Of a DNA stretch of 11,391 nt, positions 1 through 7,580 are shown in pieces. Every line of letters begins with the position of its first letter. Position 1 is the first letter of the stretch. Below the pieces are notes generated by a model. It saw nothing but the letters and a program-made list of their open reading frames with translations, ran no database searches and was not told the origin of the DNA. The stretch is from Planctomycetia bacterium. Its GTDB lineage: Bacteria > Planctomycetota > Planctomycetia > Pirellulales > UBA1268. The stretch covers positions 1-11,391 of the forward strand of contig RFPF01000080.1 of NCBI GenBank assembly GCA_009926295.1. The letters are read 5' to 3'. Made by a program: the position numbers and the translations under genes.

Positions 1-2307
1 GCCGCGAGCCCGGCACCGACGAGCCCGACGGCCTGCTCTTCGAGACGGCGTTCCTCCCGATCTTCTCCAAGGTGCCTGGCCCCACCTCGAGACGCTCGCG
101 GCGCTGGCGCGGGCCGGCCGGAGCGTGATGCTGCCGCTGGCGGGCCGGGCCATCCCGCTCGTGGCGGACGAATGGGCGAAGCCCGACATGGGCTCAGGCT
201 GCGTCAAGATCACCCCGGCCCACGACCCCAACGACTACGAGGTCGGCAGGCGGCGCGGGCTGCCGATGCTGAACATCCTCAATCCCGACGGCACGCTCAA
301 CGCCGCCGCGGGGCCGTACGCGGGACTCACGATCCCGAAGGCCCGGGCCCGCGTCGTCGCCGACCTCGAGGCCGCCGGGCAGCTCGTGCAGGTCGAGGAC
401 CGCGTCATCGACCTCGCTCACTCCGACCGCTCGAAGACCCCGATCGAGCCCTACCTCGCCGACCAGTGGTTCATCCGCATGGACGAGATCGCCCAGCCCG
501 CGCTCGACGCGGTGACCGGGAACGCGGTGCGGATCTTCCCCGACCGCTACGCGAAGAGCTACCTCGACTGGCTGGGGGAAAAGCGTGACTGGCCGGTGAG
601 CCGCCAGCTCTGGTGGGGGCATCGAATCCCCATCTGGCACGTCGACGGCGTCACCGAGGCAGGCCTGGCCGACGCCTTTTCCGGGCGGGCCGACGTCGCC
701 TGGCGGAGCGACGGCGGCTCCGGCTGGCACGTCTGCTCGACTGCGGAGTCGCTTGGCATCGACGCGATCGCCGGCCGGCCGCTGGTTCGCGACCCCGACG
801 TGCTCGACACCTGGTTCTCCTCGGCGCTCTGGCCCCACTCGACGCTCGGCTGGCCACGCGACACGCCGGAACTCGCGGCGTTCTATCCGACCAGCGCGCT
901 CGTCACCAGCCGCGACATCATCACGCTGTGGGTGGCGCGCATGGTGATCATGGGCATCTTCGACACCGGTACGATCCCCTTTCGCGCGTCGCCATCCACC
1001 CGAAGATTCTCGACCGCTACGGCGAGACGATGAGCAAGAGCAAGGGCAACGGCGTCGATCCGCTCGACGTTATCGAGGCCCTCGGGGCCGACGCGCTGCG
1101 GTTCGGAATGGCGAGCATGGCGACCGAGACGCAGGACGTGCGGATGCCGGTCGAATTCCAGTGTCCGCACTGTGCCGCCCGCATCGAGCAGACCACGCAC
1201 AACCGCATGCTCCCCAGGATCGAGTGCTCCAAGTGCAAGGAGCCGTTTCGCACGCAGTGGGCGACCGCGCCGGACGACCTCGCCCTGCCCCGCGGTCCCG
1301 CGCTATCGGAGCGGTTCGAATCGGGCCGCAACTTCTCCAACAAGCTCTGGAACGCCACGCGGTTCGTGCTCATGAACCTCGACGGGTACGCCGCCTGCCG
1401 CATCGGCCACGACGCCCTCGACCCGGCCGCGCTGCCGCTGGAAGACCGCTGGCTTGCGAGCCGGCTGGCCACGGTGACGCGTGCCGCCACCGACGCGATC
1501 GACGCCTATCGCTTCGCGGAGGCCGCCCGCGTGCTCTACGGCTTCGCCTGGGACGAGTTCTGCAGCGCGTACCTCGAGCTCTGCAAGGCCCGGCTCGCCG
1601 ATGCCGCGGCCCGCCCGCAGGCCCAGGCCATGCTCCTGCTCGGCCTCGACACGATCCTGCGGCTCCTGCACCCGATCATGCCCTTCGTCACCGAGGAGAT
1701 CTGGCAGCACCTGCGCGATGCCGTGGGGCAGCGGGGGTTCCCATGGGATGCGCACGGGGCATCGCCCTCGATCATGACGGCCGCCTGGCCCGCTCCACCT
1801 CAGGCATGGATCGACGAACCGACGGAAACGCGGTTCGGGACGTTCCTCGCGATCGTCGGCGCGATCCGCGAGGTGCGCTCGCGCCAGAACGTGCCGCCGA
1901 AGACGACCCTCAAGGTCGCCATCCGCGCACCGCGCCACACCGCCGACCTCCTCGCCCCGCTGCGGGCTTCGATCGCCTCCATGGCGACGGCCGAGATCAC
2001 CGCCGCCGGCCCCGAGGCCGAGCCCGCGGCGGGCGCGGCAACCATCGCCGTGGCGGGCTGCGACGTGTTCGTCGACCTCGCGGGGCTCATCGATGTGGAG
2101 GCCGAAATCGCGCGCCTCACCAAGGAAAACGACAGGACGGCCGGCTTCATCGAAGCCAAGCGGGCCAAACTGGCCGACACGAGGTTCGCGGCCAACGCGC
2201 CGCCGCCGGTGGTCCAGAAGGAACGCGATCAACTCGCGGAACTCGAGGCCAAGCTCGCCCGGGGCGCCGAAACGCTCGCCGCCCTGAAGCGCCGTTCGAG
2301 CCCGTGA
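1..2307 (+). CDS. valS: Valyl-tRNA synthetase, 3' part, with two apparent frameshifts
   Basis: Class Ia aminoacyl-tRNA synthetase that charges tRNA-Val in the cytoplasm and edits mischarged threonine. The N-terminus with the HIGH motif lies left of the window. Visible in order: the end of the CP1 editing domain (GSGCVKITPAHDPNDYEV, about 200-245), SRQLWWGHRIP (about 598-630), LDTWFSSALWPHSTLGWP (about 805-855), the TMSKSKGN loop (1027-1050), a Cys4 zinc-ribbon insert, the anticodon-binding domain (about 1290-1800), and a C-terminal coiled-coil arm (about 2070-2300). The reading frame moves twice. Bases 3-76 are coding in frame 3, about 77-985 in frame 2, and about 986 to the stop in frame 1. 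In each segment the chosen frame is the one with G/C at nearly every third position, and ValS homology continues across the 986 join (TIPFR, then VAIHPKIL). Both shifts fit loss of one base. Bases 3-124 encode a non-motif stretch before the conserved editing block. Product call is secure; whether the frameshifts are real is not. Confidence 0.93.
1162..1236 (+). other. Cys4 zinc-ribbon insertion in ValS
   Basis: Two CxxC pairs, CPHC at 1162-1173 and CSKC at 1225-1236, are separated by 17 residues, directly after the KMSKS region and before the anticodon-binding domain. E. coli-type ValS lacks such an insert here as far as I recall. The spacing fits a rubredoxin-like zinc ribbon. I recall similar inserts in other planctomycete ValS proteins, so it is probably a lineage feature. 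Its role, perhaps in tRNA contact, is inference. Confidence 0.7.
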
Positions 2308-2332
2308 ACCGGCCCGCAATTTCGGGTAGCAT
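2304..2332 (+). promoter_or_regulatory. Possible promoter for the BFN-domain gene
   Basis: A TAGCAT -10-like box (2327-2332, 4 of 6 matches to TATAAT) lies 17 bases after a weak GTGAAC -35-like box (2304-2309, 3 of 6), overlapping the valS stop codon. It would give a leader of about 60 bases before the start at 2402. Matches of this strength arise by chance, and planctomycete promoters are poorly defined, so this is tentative. Confidence 0.25.
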
Positions 2333-2390
2333 GACCACGAGGGCGGACGCATGCGGGCCGACGCGTCGCCCGCCGCACATCAGCACAGCC

Positions 2391-2394
2391 GGAG
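2391..2394 (+). promoter_or_regulatory. Ribosome binding site deciding the BFN gene start
   Basis: GGAG is placed 7 bases before the ATG at 2402. This favours that start over the in-frame ATG at 2351, which would add 17 low-complexity residues unlike the family. Confidence 0.6.
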
Positions 2395-2401
2395 CCGGGT
2401 C

Positions 2402-2803
2402 ATGAGCGTCCAGATGGAACTCTCGCGGATCATCATCAGCGAGATCAACGACCAGCAGGTGGTGTACCTCAAGGAGGTCGAGGGCGACCGCACGTTTCCG
2501 ATCCTCATCGGGCTGTTCGAGGCCACGAGCATCGACCGCCGCGTGAAGCACCACCAGTCGCCGCGTCCGCTCACCCACGACCTGCTCGTGGCCGCCGTCG
2601 AGCTGCTCGGAGGCGAGTTTCAGGACGTCGTCATCAGCGAGCTCAAGGAGCACACCTACTTCGCCACCCTGCGCGTGCTCAAGGACGGCGAAGTCGTCGA
2701 GATCGACGCCAGGCCGTCCGACGCCATCGCCGTGGCGGTGACGTGCGAGCCGAACCTCCCGATCTACGTCGCCGAGGAGGTTCTCGAAAGCGTGCTCGGC
2801 TGA
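2402..2803 (+). CDS. Bifunctional nuclease (BFN/DUF151) domain protein
   Basis: A 133-residue protein that is almost entirely one BFN domain. Family signatures are the N-terminal beta strand with SEINDQQVVYLKE (13-25), FPILIGLFEATSIDRR (32-47), RPLTHDLL (55-62), and IDARPSDAIAVAV (101-113). The family is named for RNase and DNase activity reported for plant members; the bacterial proteins are mostly uncharacterised, so the activity here is inferred from the name only. No signal peptide or membrane segment is visible, so it should be cytoplasmic. The ATG at 2402 is chosen for its GGAG ribosome site and because homologues start near this point. The gene follows valS by 94 bases and may be read from it or from its own weak promoter. 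It converges on the HIT gene with 19 bases between the stop codons. Confidence 0.9.
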   Translation: MSVQMELSRIIISEINDQQVVYLKEVEGDRTFPILIGLFEATSIDRRVKHHQSPRPLTHDLLVAAVELLGGEFQDVVISELKEHTYFATLRVLKDGEVVEIDARPSDAIAVAVTCEPNLPIYVAEEVLESVLG

Positions 2804-2822
2804 GCGGGGCAGGCGTCGCGCC

Positions 2823-3164
2823 TCACCCCGGCGGCCAGCCGAGCCGCCGCCCGCCGAGCAGGTGCACGTGGAGGTGGTCGACCGACTGACCTCCATCGCT
2901 GCCGCAGTTGACGACGAGGCGGTAGCCGTCGCCGAGTCCGAGCTTCGCCGCCAGTTCCGTGGCCACCACCACCAGGTGGCCCATCAGCCCGGTGTCGGTG
3001 CGTTGCAGTTCGGCGAGCGACCGGATCGCCGTTTTGGGGATCACGAGCACGTGCGTCGGCGCCTGCGGGGCGACGTCGTGAAAGGCGAGGCAATGCTCGT
3101 CCTCGTATGCGATGCGGGCCGGGATCTTCCGTTCGATGATCTTCGAGAAGATGGTTTCGGTCAT
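2823..3164 (-). CDS. HIT-family (HinT-like) nucleotide-binding hydrolase
   Basis: A 113-residue protein of the HinT/PKCI branch of the histidine triad superfamily. The triad reads H97-L-H99-V-H101-LL, with His99 expected as the nucleophile on AMP. Other family marks are IFSKIIERKIPA (5-16), HVLVIPK (38-44), YRLVVNCG (81-88) and the LGWPPG C-terminus. Members hydrolyse purine nucleoside phosphoramidates and aminoacyl-adenylates in the cytoplasm; the cellular substrate here is unknown. The ATG at 3164 is chosen for the GAGGAG ribosome site 5 bases upstream. A TTG 10 codons earlier is possible but would start inside the spacer after lysC. It is the last gene of the hom-apgM-lysC cluster, 19 bases after the lysC stop, so co-transcription is likely. 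No functional tie to amino-acid synthesis is obvious. Confidence 0.93.
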   Translation of the reverse strand: MTETIFSKIIERKIPARIAYEDEHCLAFHDVAPQAPTHVLVIPKTAIRSLAELQRTDTGLMGHLVVVATELAAKLGLGDGYRLVVNCGSDGGQSVDHLHVHLLGGRRLGWPPG

Positions 3165-3169
3165 GGCGG

Positions 3170-3175
3170 CTCCTC
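3170..3175 (-). promoter_or_regulatory. Strong ribosome binding site for the HIT gene
   Basis: The minus strand reads GAGGAG five bases before ATG. It is the clearest Shine-Dalgarno sequence in the window and fixes the HIT start at 3164. It sits in the 19-base gap after the lysC stop, so HIT translation can start on its own. Confidence 0.75.
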
Positions 3176-3183
3176 GCCGGGTA

Positions 3184-4944
3184 CTACAATCCAAAGGCCT
3201 TCCGCAGCACGCGCAGCGACTTTTCGCCGTGCTCGGCCGCCACGATCACGTTGAGCCGGACCTCGCTCGTGCTCACGAGGTCGATGTTGATCCCCTCGTC
3301 GGCGAGGGGCCGGAACAGCCTGTCGGCCACTCCGGCATGGCTCCGGATCCCCACTCCGGTGATCGAGAGCTTGGCAACATGGGGCACCTCCGCGACCCGC
3401 GCACCGCGGGACGCCGCGATCCTCCGGGCCACGGCTGCTGCCCGCTCGCGGTCGCCGGCCGGCACGGTGAACGAGATCTCGGCCCGCCCGTCACGGGGAT
3501 GGCTCTGCACGATCATGTCGACGACGAGACCGGCACGGCCCACCTCCTCGAACACGGCCGCGGCCACACCGGGCGTGTCGGGCAGATCGATGAACGTGAC
3601 CAGCGCCTGCGACGAGTCGAGGTGGCAGTCCTCGATGGCGAGGTCCTCCATCCCCTCCAGCCGCTGCACCACCTCGAGCGGGCTCGACTTCGCGAGGGTC
3701 GTGCCGGCGACATCCGCCGCGCCGTCGACCGACTCCGCCTCGAGGGCGAACGCGCGGTGCACCGCATGCACGGCCGCCTGCGCGTCGGACTTGTCGACGA
3801 GCGCCGAGATCTTGATCTCGCTCGTCGTGATCATGCGCACGTTGATCCCCGCGGCGGACAGCGCCGAAAACATCCTTCCCGCCACCCCCTCCTCACGCTC
3901 CATCCCCACGCCCACGACGCTCACCTTCGCGATCGCCGCATCGTGCGACACGCCCGAGGCGCCGAGCGCTGCGGCGACGGTCCGGGAGACTTCCAACGCC
4001 TCGTCGAGGTCGTCCGACGGCACGGTGAACGAGATGTCGGCCTGCCCTCCCTGCCCGACGTTCTGCACGATCATGTCGACCGCGATGCCGGAGGCCGCGA
4101 GCCGGGAGAAGAGCGCGTGGCTCGAGCCGGGCTGGTCCGGGACGTTCTCGAGCGTGATCCGGGCCTCGTCCCTGGCGAGGGCCACGCCGCTCGCGGGCCG
4201 CGGCGTCGACTCCTCGGCCGACAGGATCACCGTGCCCGGCACGTCCTTGAAGCTCGAACGCACCAGAACCTTGACCCCGAACTTCTTGGCGAATTCGATC
4301 GAGCGCGAGTGCATCACTCCCGCACCGAGGCTGGCGAGCTCGAGCATCTCGTCGTACGAGATCGATCCCAGCCGGCGGGCCTCGGGAAGGAGCCGCGGGT
4401 CGGTCGTGTAGACGCCGTCGACGTCCGTGTAGATCTCGCACACCTCGGCATCGAGCACCGCGGCGAGGGCCACGGCCGTGGTGTCGGAGCCCCCTCGGCC
4501 GAGCGTGGTGATGTTGCCGTCCTGATCGATCCCCTGGAAACCGGCGGCGATCACGATCGCGCTGTCGGAGAGCAGCTTTCGCACGTGGTCGGTCGAGATC
4601 GAGCGGATCCGGGCCCTGGTGTGCTTGGAATCGGTGCGGATGCCGATCTGGGCCCCGGTGAGGCTCACGGCCTTGCGCCCGAGGGAGTGGATCGCCATCG
4701 CGAACAGGGCCACGCTCACCTGCTCGCCCGTCGAGAGGAGCATGTCCATCTCGCGCGCGCTGGGACGGTCGGTTATCGCCTTCGCGAGATCGACGAGGAT
4801 GTCGGTCTGATGGCCCATCGCGCTCACCACGACCACGACCTGTTTCCCCTCGTCGTGCCGTGCGATCGCCTTCCTCGCAGCCGCGAGGATCTTCTGCGGG
4901 TCGGCCACGCTCGTGCCGCCGAACTTCTGCACCACCAGGCCCAT
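3184..4944 (-). CDS. lysC: Aspartate kinase with four ACT domains
   Basis: Phosphorylates aspartate with ATP, the first step toward lysine, threonine and methionine. The 586 residues exceed the roughly 400 of a standard LysC. The kinase domain covers about 1-250, with KFGGTSV at 7-13, a STGE segment at 71-74, and TTLGRGGSDTTA at 146-157. The rest is two pairs of ACT domains, about 262-400 and 433-586. The second pair repeats the first at a 186-residue offset (DMIVQ at 290 and 476). ITTSEIKISALV (372-383) and VSTSEVRLNVIV (557-568) occupy matching places in the two pairs. A four-ACT layout is known from Synechocystis aspartate kinase, where ACT domains bind lysine and threonine; the effectors here are not readable from sequence. 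The ATG at 4944 begins 6 bases after the apgM stop, and an AAGGA ribosome site lies inside the end of apgM, which suggests translational coupling. Confidence 0.96.
   Translation of the reverse strand: MGLVVQKFGGTSVADPQKILAAARKAIARHDEGKQVVVVVSAMGHQTDILVDLAKAITDRPSAREMDMLLSTGEQVSVALFAMAIHSLGRKAVSLTGAQIGIRTDSKHTRARIRSISTDHVRKLLSDSAIVIAAGFQGIDQDGNITTLGRGGSDTTAVALAAVLDAEVCEIYTDVDGVYTTDPRLLPEARRLGSISYDEMLELASLGAGVMHSRSIEFAKKFGVKVLVRSSFKDVPGTVILSAEESTPRPASGVALARDEARITLENVPDQPGSSHALFSRLAASGIAVDMIVQNVGQGGQADISFTVPSDDLDEALEVSRTVAAALGASGVSHDAAIAKVSVVGVGMEREEGVAGRMFSALSAAGINVRMITTSEIKISALVDKSDAQAAVHAVHRAFALEAESVDGAADVAGTTLAKSSPLEVVQRLEGMEDLAIEDCHLDSSQALVTFIDLPDTPGVAAAVFEEVGRAGLVVDMIVQSHPRDGRAEISFTVPAGDRERAAAVARRIAASRGARVAEVPHVAKLSITGVGIRSHAGVADRLFRPLADEGINIDLVSTSEVRLNVIVAAEHGEKSLRVLRKAFGL
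3461..4080 (-). repeat. Internal duplication of the ACT pair in lysC
   Basis: Two exact DNA matches, 17 bases (3461-3477 and 4019-4035) and 19 bases (3504-3522 and 4062-4080), share one offset of 558 bases, which is 186 codons. They encode the NDISFTVP-like and DMIVQ parts of the first and third ACT domains. The matches show that the ACT pairs arose by tandem duplication, or that this structural core is kept similar by selection or gene conversion. Confidence 0.8.
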
Positions 4945-4950
4945 CGGGAA

Positions 4951-6186
4951 TCAGTCCTTTCCGAGAAACGTGCCCATCAGCTTCCAGCCCGGCATGATCG
5001 CATCGCCAGCCGCGGCCGCCGCCACCTCGTCGTAGGTGCAGCGACCGCCCGCGGCGATTCCCGTGCCCGCCATCACGAACGGCACGTCGCCGCGGGAATG
5101 CGTCTTCGTCGAGAGGAAGGTGGGGTGGTCCGGGCAGACGAGGATCCGATGCCCGCCGAGCGTCGCCAGGTGGGCGGCGATCGGGGCGACGATCTTCGCG
5201 TCGATCTCCTCGATCGCCTTCACCTTCGCCGCTGCGTCGCCCTGGTGGCTCGCCTCGTCGGGGGCCTCGACGTGCACGCACACGAGGTCGGCCGTCTGCA
5301 GCTCGTCGATCGCGGCCCGCCCCTTGGCGGCATAGTCGGTGTCGAGGTAGCCGGTGGCGCCGGGCACCTCGCGGCGGCTCCAGCCGGCGAGCGCGGCGAG
5401 GCCGCGCAGGAGATCGACGGCCGTGATCATCGTGCCGTTGATGCCGTATTTCGCCGTGAACGGCTCGAACGCAGGAGCACGCCCCACGCCCCACAGCCAC
5501 ACGTGCGTGGCGGGCCGCAAGCCGCGGGCCACGCGCGCGCGGTTCACCGGGTGGTCGGCGAGCCACGAAGCGCTGCGGGCCATGATGTCGGCGAGCAGCC
5601 GGCTCCCGAAGCCGCGCGGGAACGCATCGGACACCGGCTTGTCCATGAGGTCGTGCGGCGGGGTGGCCCTGATGTCGTCCGCCAAGGGCGCGACCGCGCC
5701 GGCCCGGCCCCGGTGGATGAGCAGGTTGCGGTAGCTCACCCCGGGCCTGAACTCCCAGCCCGCGAGGTCAGGAAGCTCTGCAACGAGCCCGCGCTGGCAG
5801 GCGACGAGCAGCTCCGTCGCCTCCTCCGTGGTGACGTGGCCCGCGGTGAAGTCCTCCATCACCGGCCCCCGGTCGTGCCCGCGGATCGTCACGAGGTTGC
5901 ACCGCACCGCCCAGTCGTCCGGGCCGAGCGTGATCCCCTGCGCGGCCGCCTCGAGCGGCGCCCGCCCCGTGAAGAACCGCAGCGGGTCGTAGCCCATGAG
6001 GCTCATGCACGCGACTTCGGAGCCCGGCGGCAGGCTGTCGGGCACGTGGTTGGTGAGGCCAACGCGACCGCGGGCCGCGAGTGCGTCGAGCGCGGGCGTG
6101 CGGGCCGCCTGGAAGGGCGTCCTGCCGCCCAAGGCGGCCTGCGGGGCGTCTGCCGCGCCGTCCGGGATCACGATCACGTGCTTCAT
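4951..6186 (-). CDS. ApgM-like phosphotransferase; probable homoserine kinase or phosphoglycerate mutase
   Basis: A 411-residue member of the alkaline phosphatase superfamily, in the archaeal-type cofactor-independent phosphoglycerate mutase (ApgM) group. Metal-binding and catalytic marks are IPDGAAD (7-13, Asp9), GSEVACMSLMGYDP (55-68, with Ser56 as probable nucleophile), VHVEAPDEASHQGD (304-317, Asp310 and His314), CPDHPT (351-356) and H363 in KTHSRGDVPFVMAG. It lies between hom and lysC with gaps of 10 and 6 bases. A bacterial branch of this family found beside threonine-synthesis genes has been proposed to be a homoserine kinase (TIGR02535, as I remember it). That fits better than glycolysis because hom supplies the substrate and no GHMP-type thrB is visible. 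Sequence alone cannot separate the two reactions. The start at 6186 follows a GAGGAG about 13 bases upstream that overlaps the end of hom. Confidence 0.88.
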   Translation of the reverse strand: MKHVIVIPDGAADAPQAALGGRTPFQAARTPALDALAARGRVGLTNHVPDSLPPGSEVACMSLMGYDPLRFFTGRAPLEAAAQGITLGPDDWAVRCNLVTIRGHDRGPVMEDFTAGHVTTEEATELLVACQRGLVAELPDLAGWEFRPGVSYRNLLIHRGRAGAVAPLADDIRATPPHDLMDKPVSDAFPRGFGSRLLADIMARSASWLADHPVNRARVARGLRPATHVWLWGVGRAPAFEPFTAKYGINGTMITAVDLLRGLAALAGWSRREVPGATGYLDTDYAAKGRAAIDELQTADLVCVHVEAPDEASHQGDAAAKVKAIEEIDAKIVAPIAAHLATLGGHRILVCPDHPTFLSTKTHSRGDVPFVMAGTGIAAGGRCTYDEVAAAAAGDAIMPGWKLMGTFLGKD

Positions 6187-6196
6187 GCGAGACGGC

Positions 6197-7498
6197 TCAC
6201 TCCTCGAGGACGCTCAGGCACACGCTTCGGCCGCGGACGACGTCGGAGGCATCGATGTGATCCAGCGCCTTGCGGACGGCCGCCGAGCCGCCCAGGTGCG
6301 TCATGATCACCAGCGGCACGGTGTCGGCGGAGCCGCGGCTCGCCTCGTGCTGGATCACCGACGCGATCGATATCCCATGCTCGCCGAGGATCCCGGTGAT
6401 CCGCGCCAGCACGCCGGGACGATCCTTGGCCTCGATGCGGAGGAAGTGCCGCTCCTGCAGCTCCACGCCCGCGATGCGGGCCACGGGCGTGTCGGCCGAC
6501 AGCACCCCGGTGGTGCGGAACGTGATCGCCGCCCGCCCCACGACGGTGTCGATGATGTCGGCCACCACGGCCGACGCCGTCGGCATCTGGCCGGCCCCGA
6601 GGCCATGGAAGAACATCCGGCCGACGGCATCGCCCACGATGCTCACCGCGTTGTAGGCGCCGCGGGTCTCCGCCAGCGGCGTGCCCTTGCGCACCAGCGC
6701 CGGTGCCACCCGCATCGCGAGGCGCCCGTCGCTCCGCGACGCCACGGCCACGAGCCGGATCCGGTAGCCGAGCTCGCCCGCGTAGTTGAGCATGTCGAGA
6801 TCGAGCCGCTCGATCCCGGTGCGCGGGATTTCGCCCCACGGCACCCAGGCACCGAACGCGAGGTGGGCGAGGATCGCGAGCTTCTGGGTGGCGTCGGTGC
6901 CGTCGACGTCCATCGAGGGGTCGGCCTCGGCGAAACCCTTCTCCTGGGCCAGCGCGAGCACGTCGTCGTAGTCGGCTCCGTCCTCCTCCATCCGTGTGAG
7001 GATGAAGTTGCTCGTGCCGTTGAGGATGCCGCGGATGCTCTCGATACGGTTCGCCGCGAGGCACTCGCCGATCGCCGCCACGATCGGGATCCCGCCGGCG
7101 ACCGCCGCCTCGAAGGCGATCGAGCGACCCCGGGCCCGGGCCAGCTCGAAGAGTTCGGGCCCATGCTCTGCGAGGAGCGCCTTGTTGGCCGTGACCACAT
7201 CCTTCCCGTGCTCCAGCAGGTCGATCATGATCGTGCGGGCGGGCTCGAGGCCGCCCACGAGCAGCGCGGCGACGGAGATCGACGGATCGCGCGAGACGTC
7301 GCGCCAGTCGGCCGACAGCCTCCCTGCCGGCACCTGCACCCCGCGGGGCTTGCCGAGGTCCCTGACGACGGCTTTTTCGACGACGATCGGCCGGCCGGCG
7401 TGCCGCTCGATGTGAGCAGCCGACTCAACGAGCAGGCGCACCACGCCCGACCCGACGGTTCCCATGCCGACGACGCCGACCCGCACTGGCTCGCTCAT
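6197..7498 (-). CDS. hom: Homoserine dehydrogenase with C-terminal ACT domain
   Basis: Reduces aspartate semialdehyde to homoserine with NAD(P)H, the branch point to threonine and methionine. The 433-residue length is normal for the monofunctional bacterial enzyme. The Rossmann domain has VGVVGMGTVGSG (7-18) with the GxGxxG loop at 11-16. TANK (103-106) and the TDATQKLAILAHLA segment (201-214) carry the conserved lysines, and GILNGTSNFIL (157-167) is a family signature. An ACT domain spans about 352-433 (RIEAKDRPGVLARI), which suggests threonine feedback. The ATG at 7498 is chosen because the Rossmann strand begins six residues later; the frame stays open upstream to about 7702, but that stretch is arginine/proline-rich and non-conserved. 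Only a weak ribosome site is seen. It is the first gene of the cluster hom, apgM-like, lysC, HIT. Confidence 0.96.
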   Translation of the reverse strand: MSEPVRVGVVGMGTVGSGVVRLLVESAAHIERHAGRPIVVEKAVVRDLGKPRGVQVPAGRLSADWRDVSRDPSISVAALLVGGLEPARTIMIDLLEHGKDVVTANKALLAEHGPELFELARARGRSIAFEAAVAGGIPIVAAIGECLAANRIESIRGILNGTSNFILTRMEEDGADYDDVLALAQEKGFAEADPSMDVDGTDATQKLAILAHLAFGAWVPWGEIPRTGIERLDLDMLNYAGELGYRIRLVAVASRSDGRLAMRVAPALVRKGTPLAETRGAYNAVSIVGDAVGRMFFHGLGAGQMPTASAVVADIIDTVVGRAAITFRTTGVLSADTPVARIAGVELQERHFLRIEAKDRPGVLARITGILGEHGISIASVIQHEASRGSADTVPLVIMTHLGGSAAVRKALDHIDASDVVRGRSVCLSVLEE

Positions 7499-7531
7499 GA
7501 CCACCACGCTGCTGTTGAAGACGACGATCGC

Positions 7532-7560
7532 ATCGTAGCGAGCGTAACTCGGCCGAGGAA
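7532..7560 (-). promoter_or_regulatory. Possible hom operon promoter with a 10-bp palindrome
   Basis: On the minus strand a TACGAT -10-like box (7532-7537) lies 17 bases after a poor -35 candidate (TTCCTC, 7555-7560). A perfect palindrome, CTCGGCCGAG (7548-7557), occupies the spacer, where a repressor could bind. Very GC-rich DNA makes short palindromes common, so the assignment is weak. Confidence 0.22.
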
Positions 7561-7580
7561 CGCCCGGCACGCGATTCCCG

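Noticed and set aside
976..990. Programmed -1 frameshifting to restore ValS
   Set aside because: The required shift is -1, but the C CCC TTT context does not allow re-pairing of the second tRNA, and no nearby stimulatory hairpin is evident. Such a device is not known in valS.
3162..3190. Plus-strand promoter for an antisense RNA to lysC
   Set aside because: TACAAT is a fair -10 box, but no acceptable -35 box lies at 16-18 bases and the site is at the lysC stop/HIT ribosome-site junction, so it is not listed as a feature.
3112..6306. Open frame of 1064 codons on the plus strand over lysC and the apgM-like gene
   Set aside because: It is antisense to two clear genes. Its product is an Arg/His/Asp-rich mix with no family motif, as expected for the complement of GC-rich coding DNA.
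7495..7533. A 12-residue upstream reading frame (MRSSSSTAAWWS) whose TGA overlaps the hom ATG
   Set aside because: It looked like a leader peptide, but it has no ribosome site, only one Thr, and no Met or Ile run. The adjacent Trp codons do not fit hom control. It is short enough to be chance.
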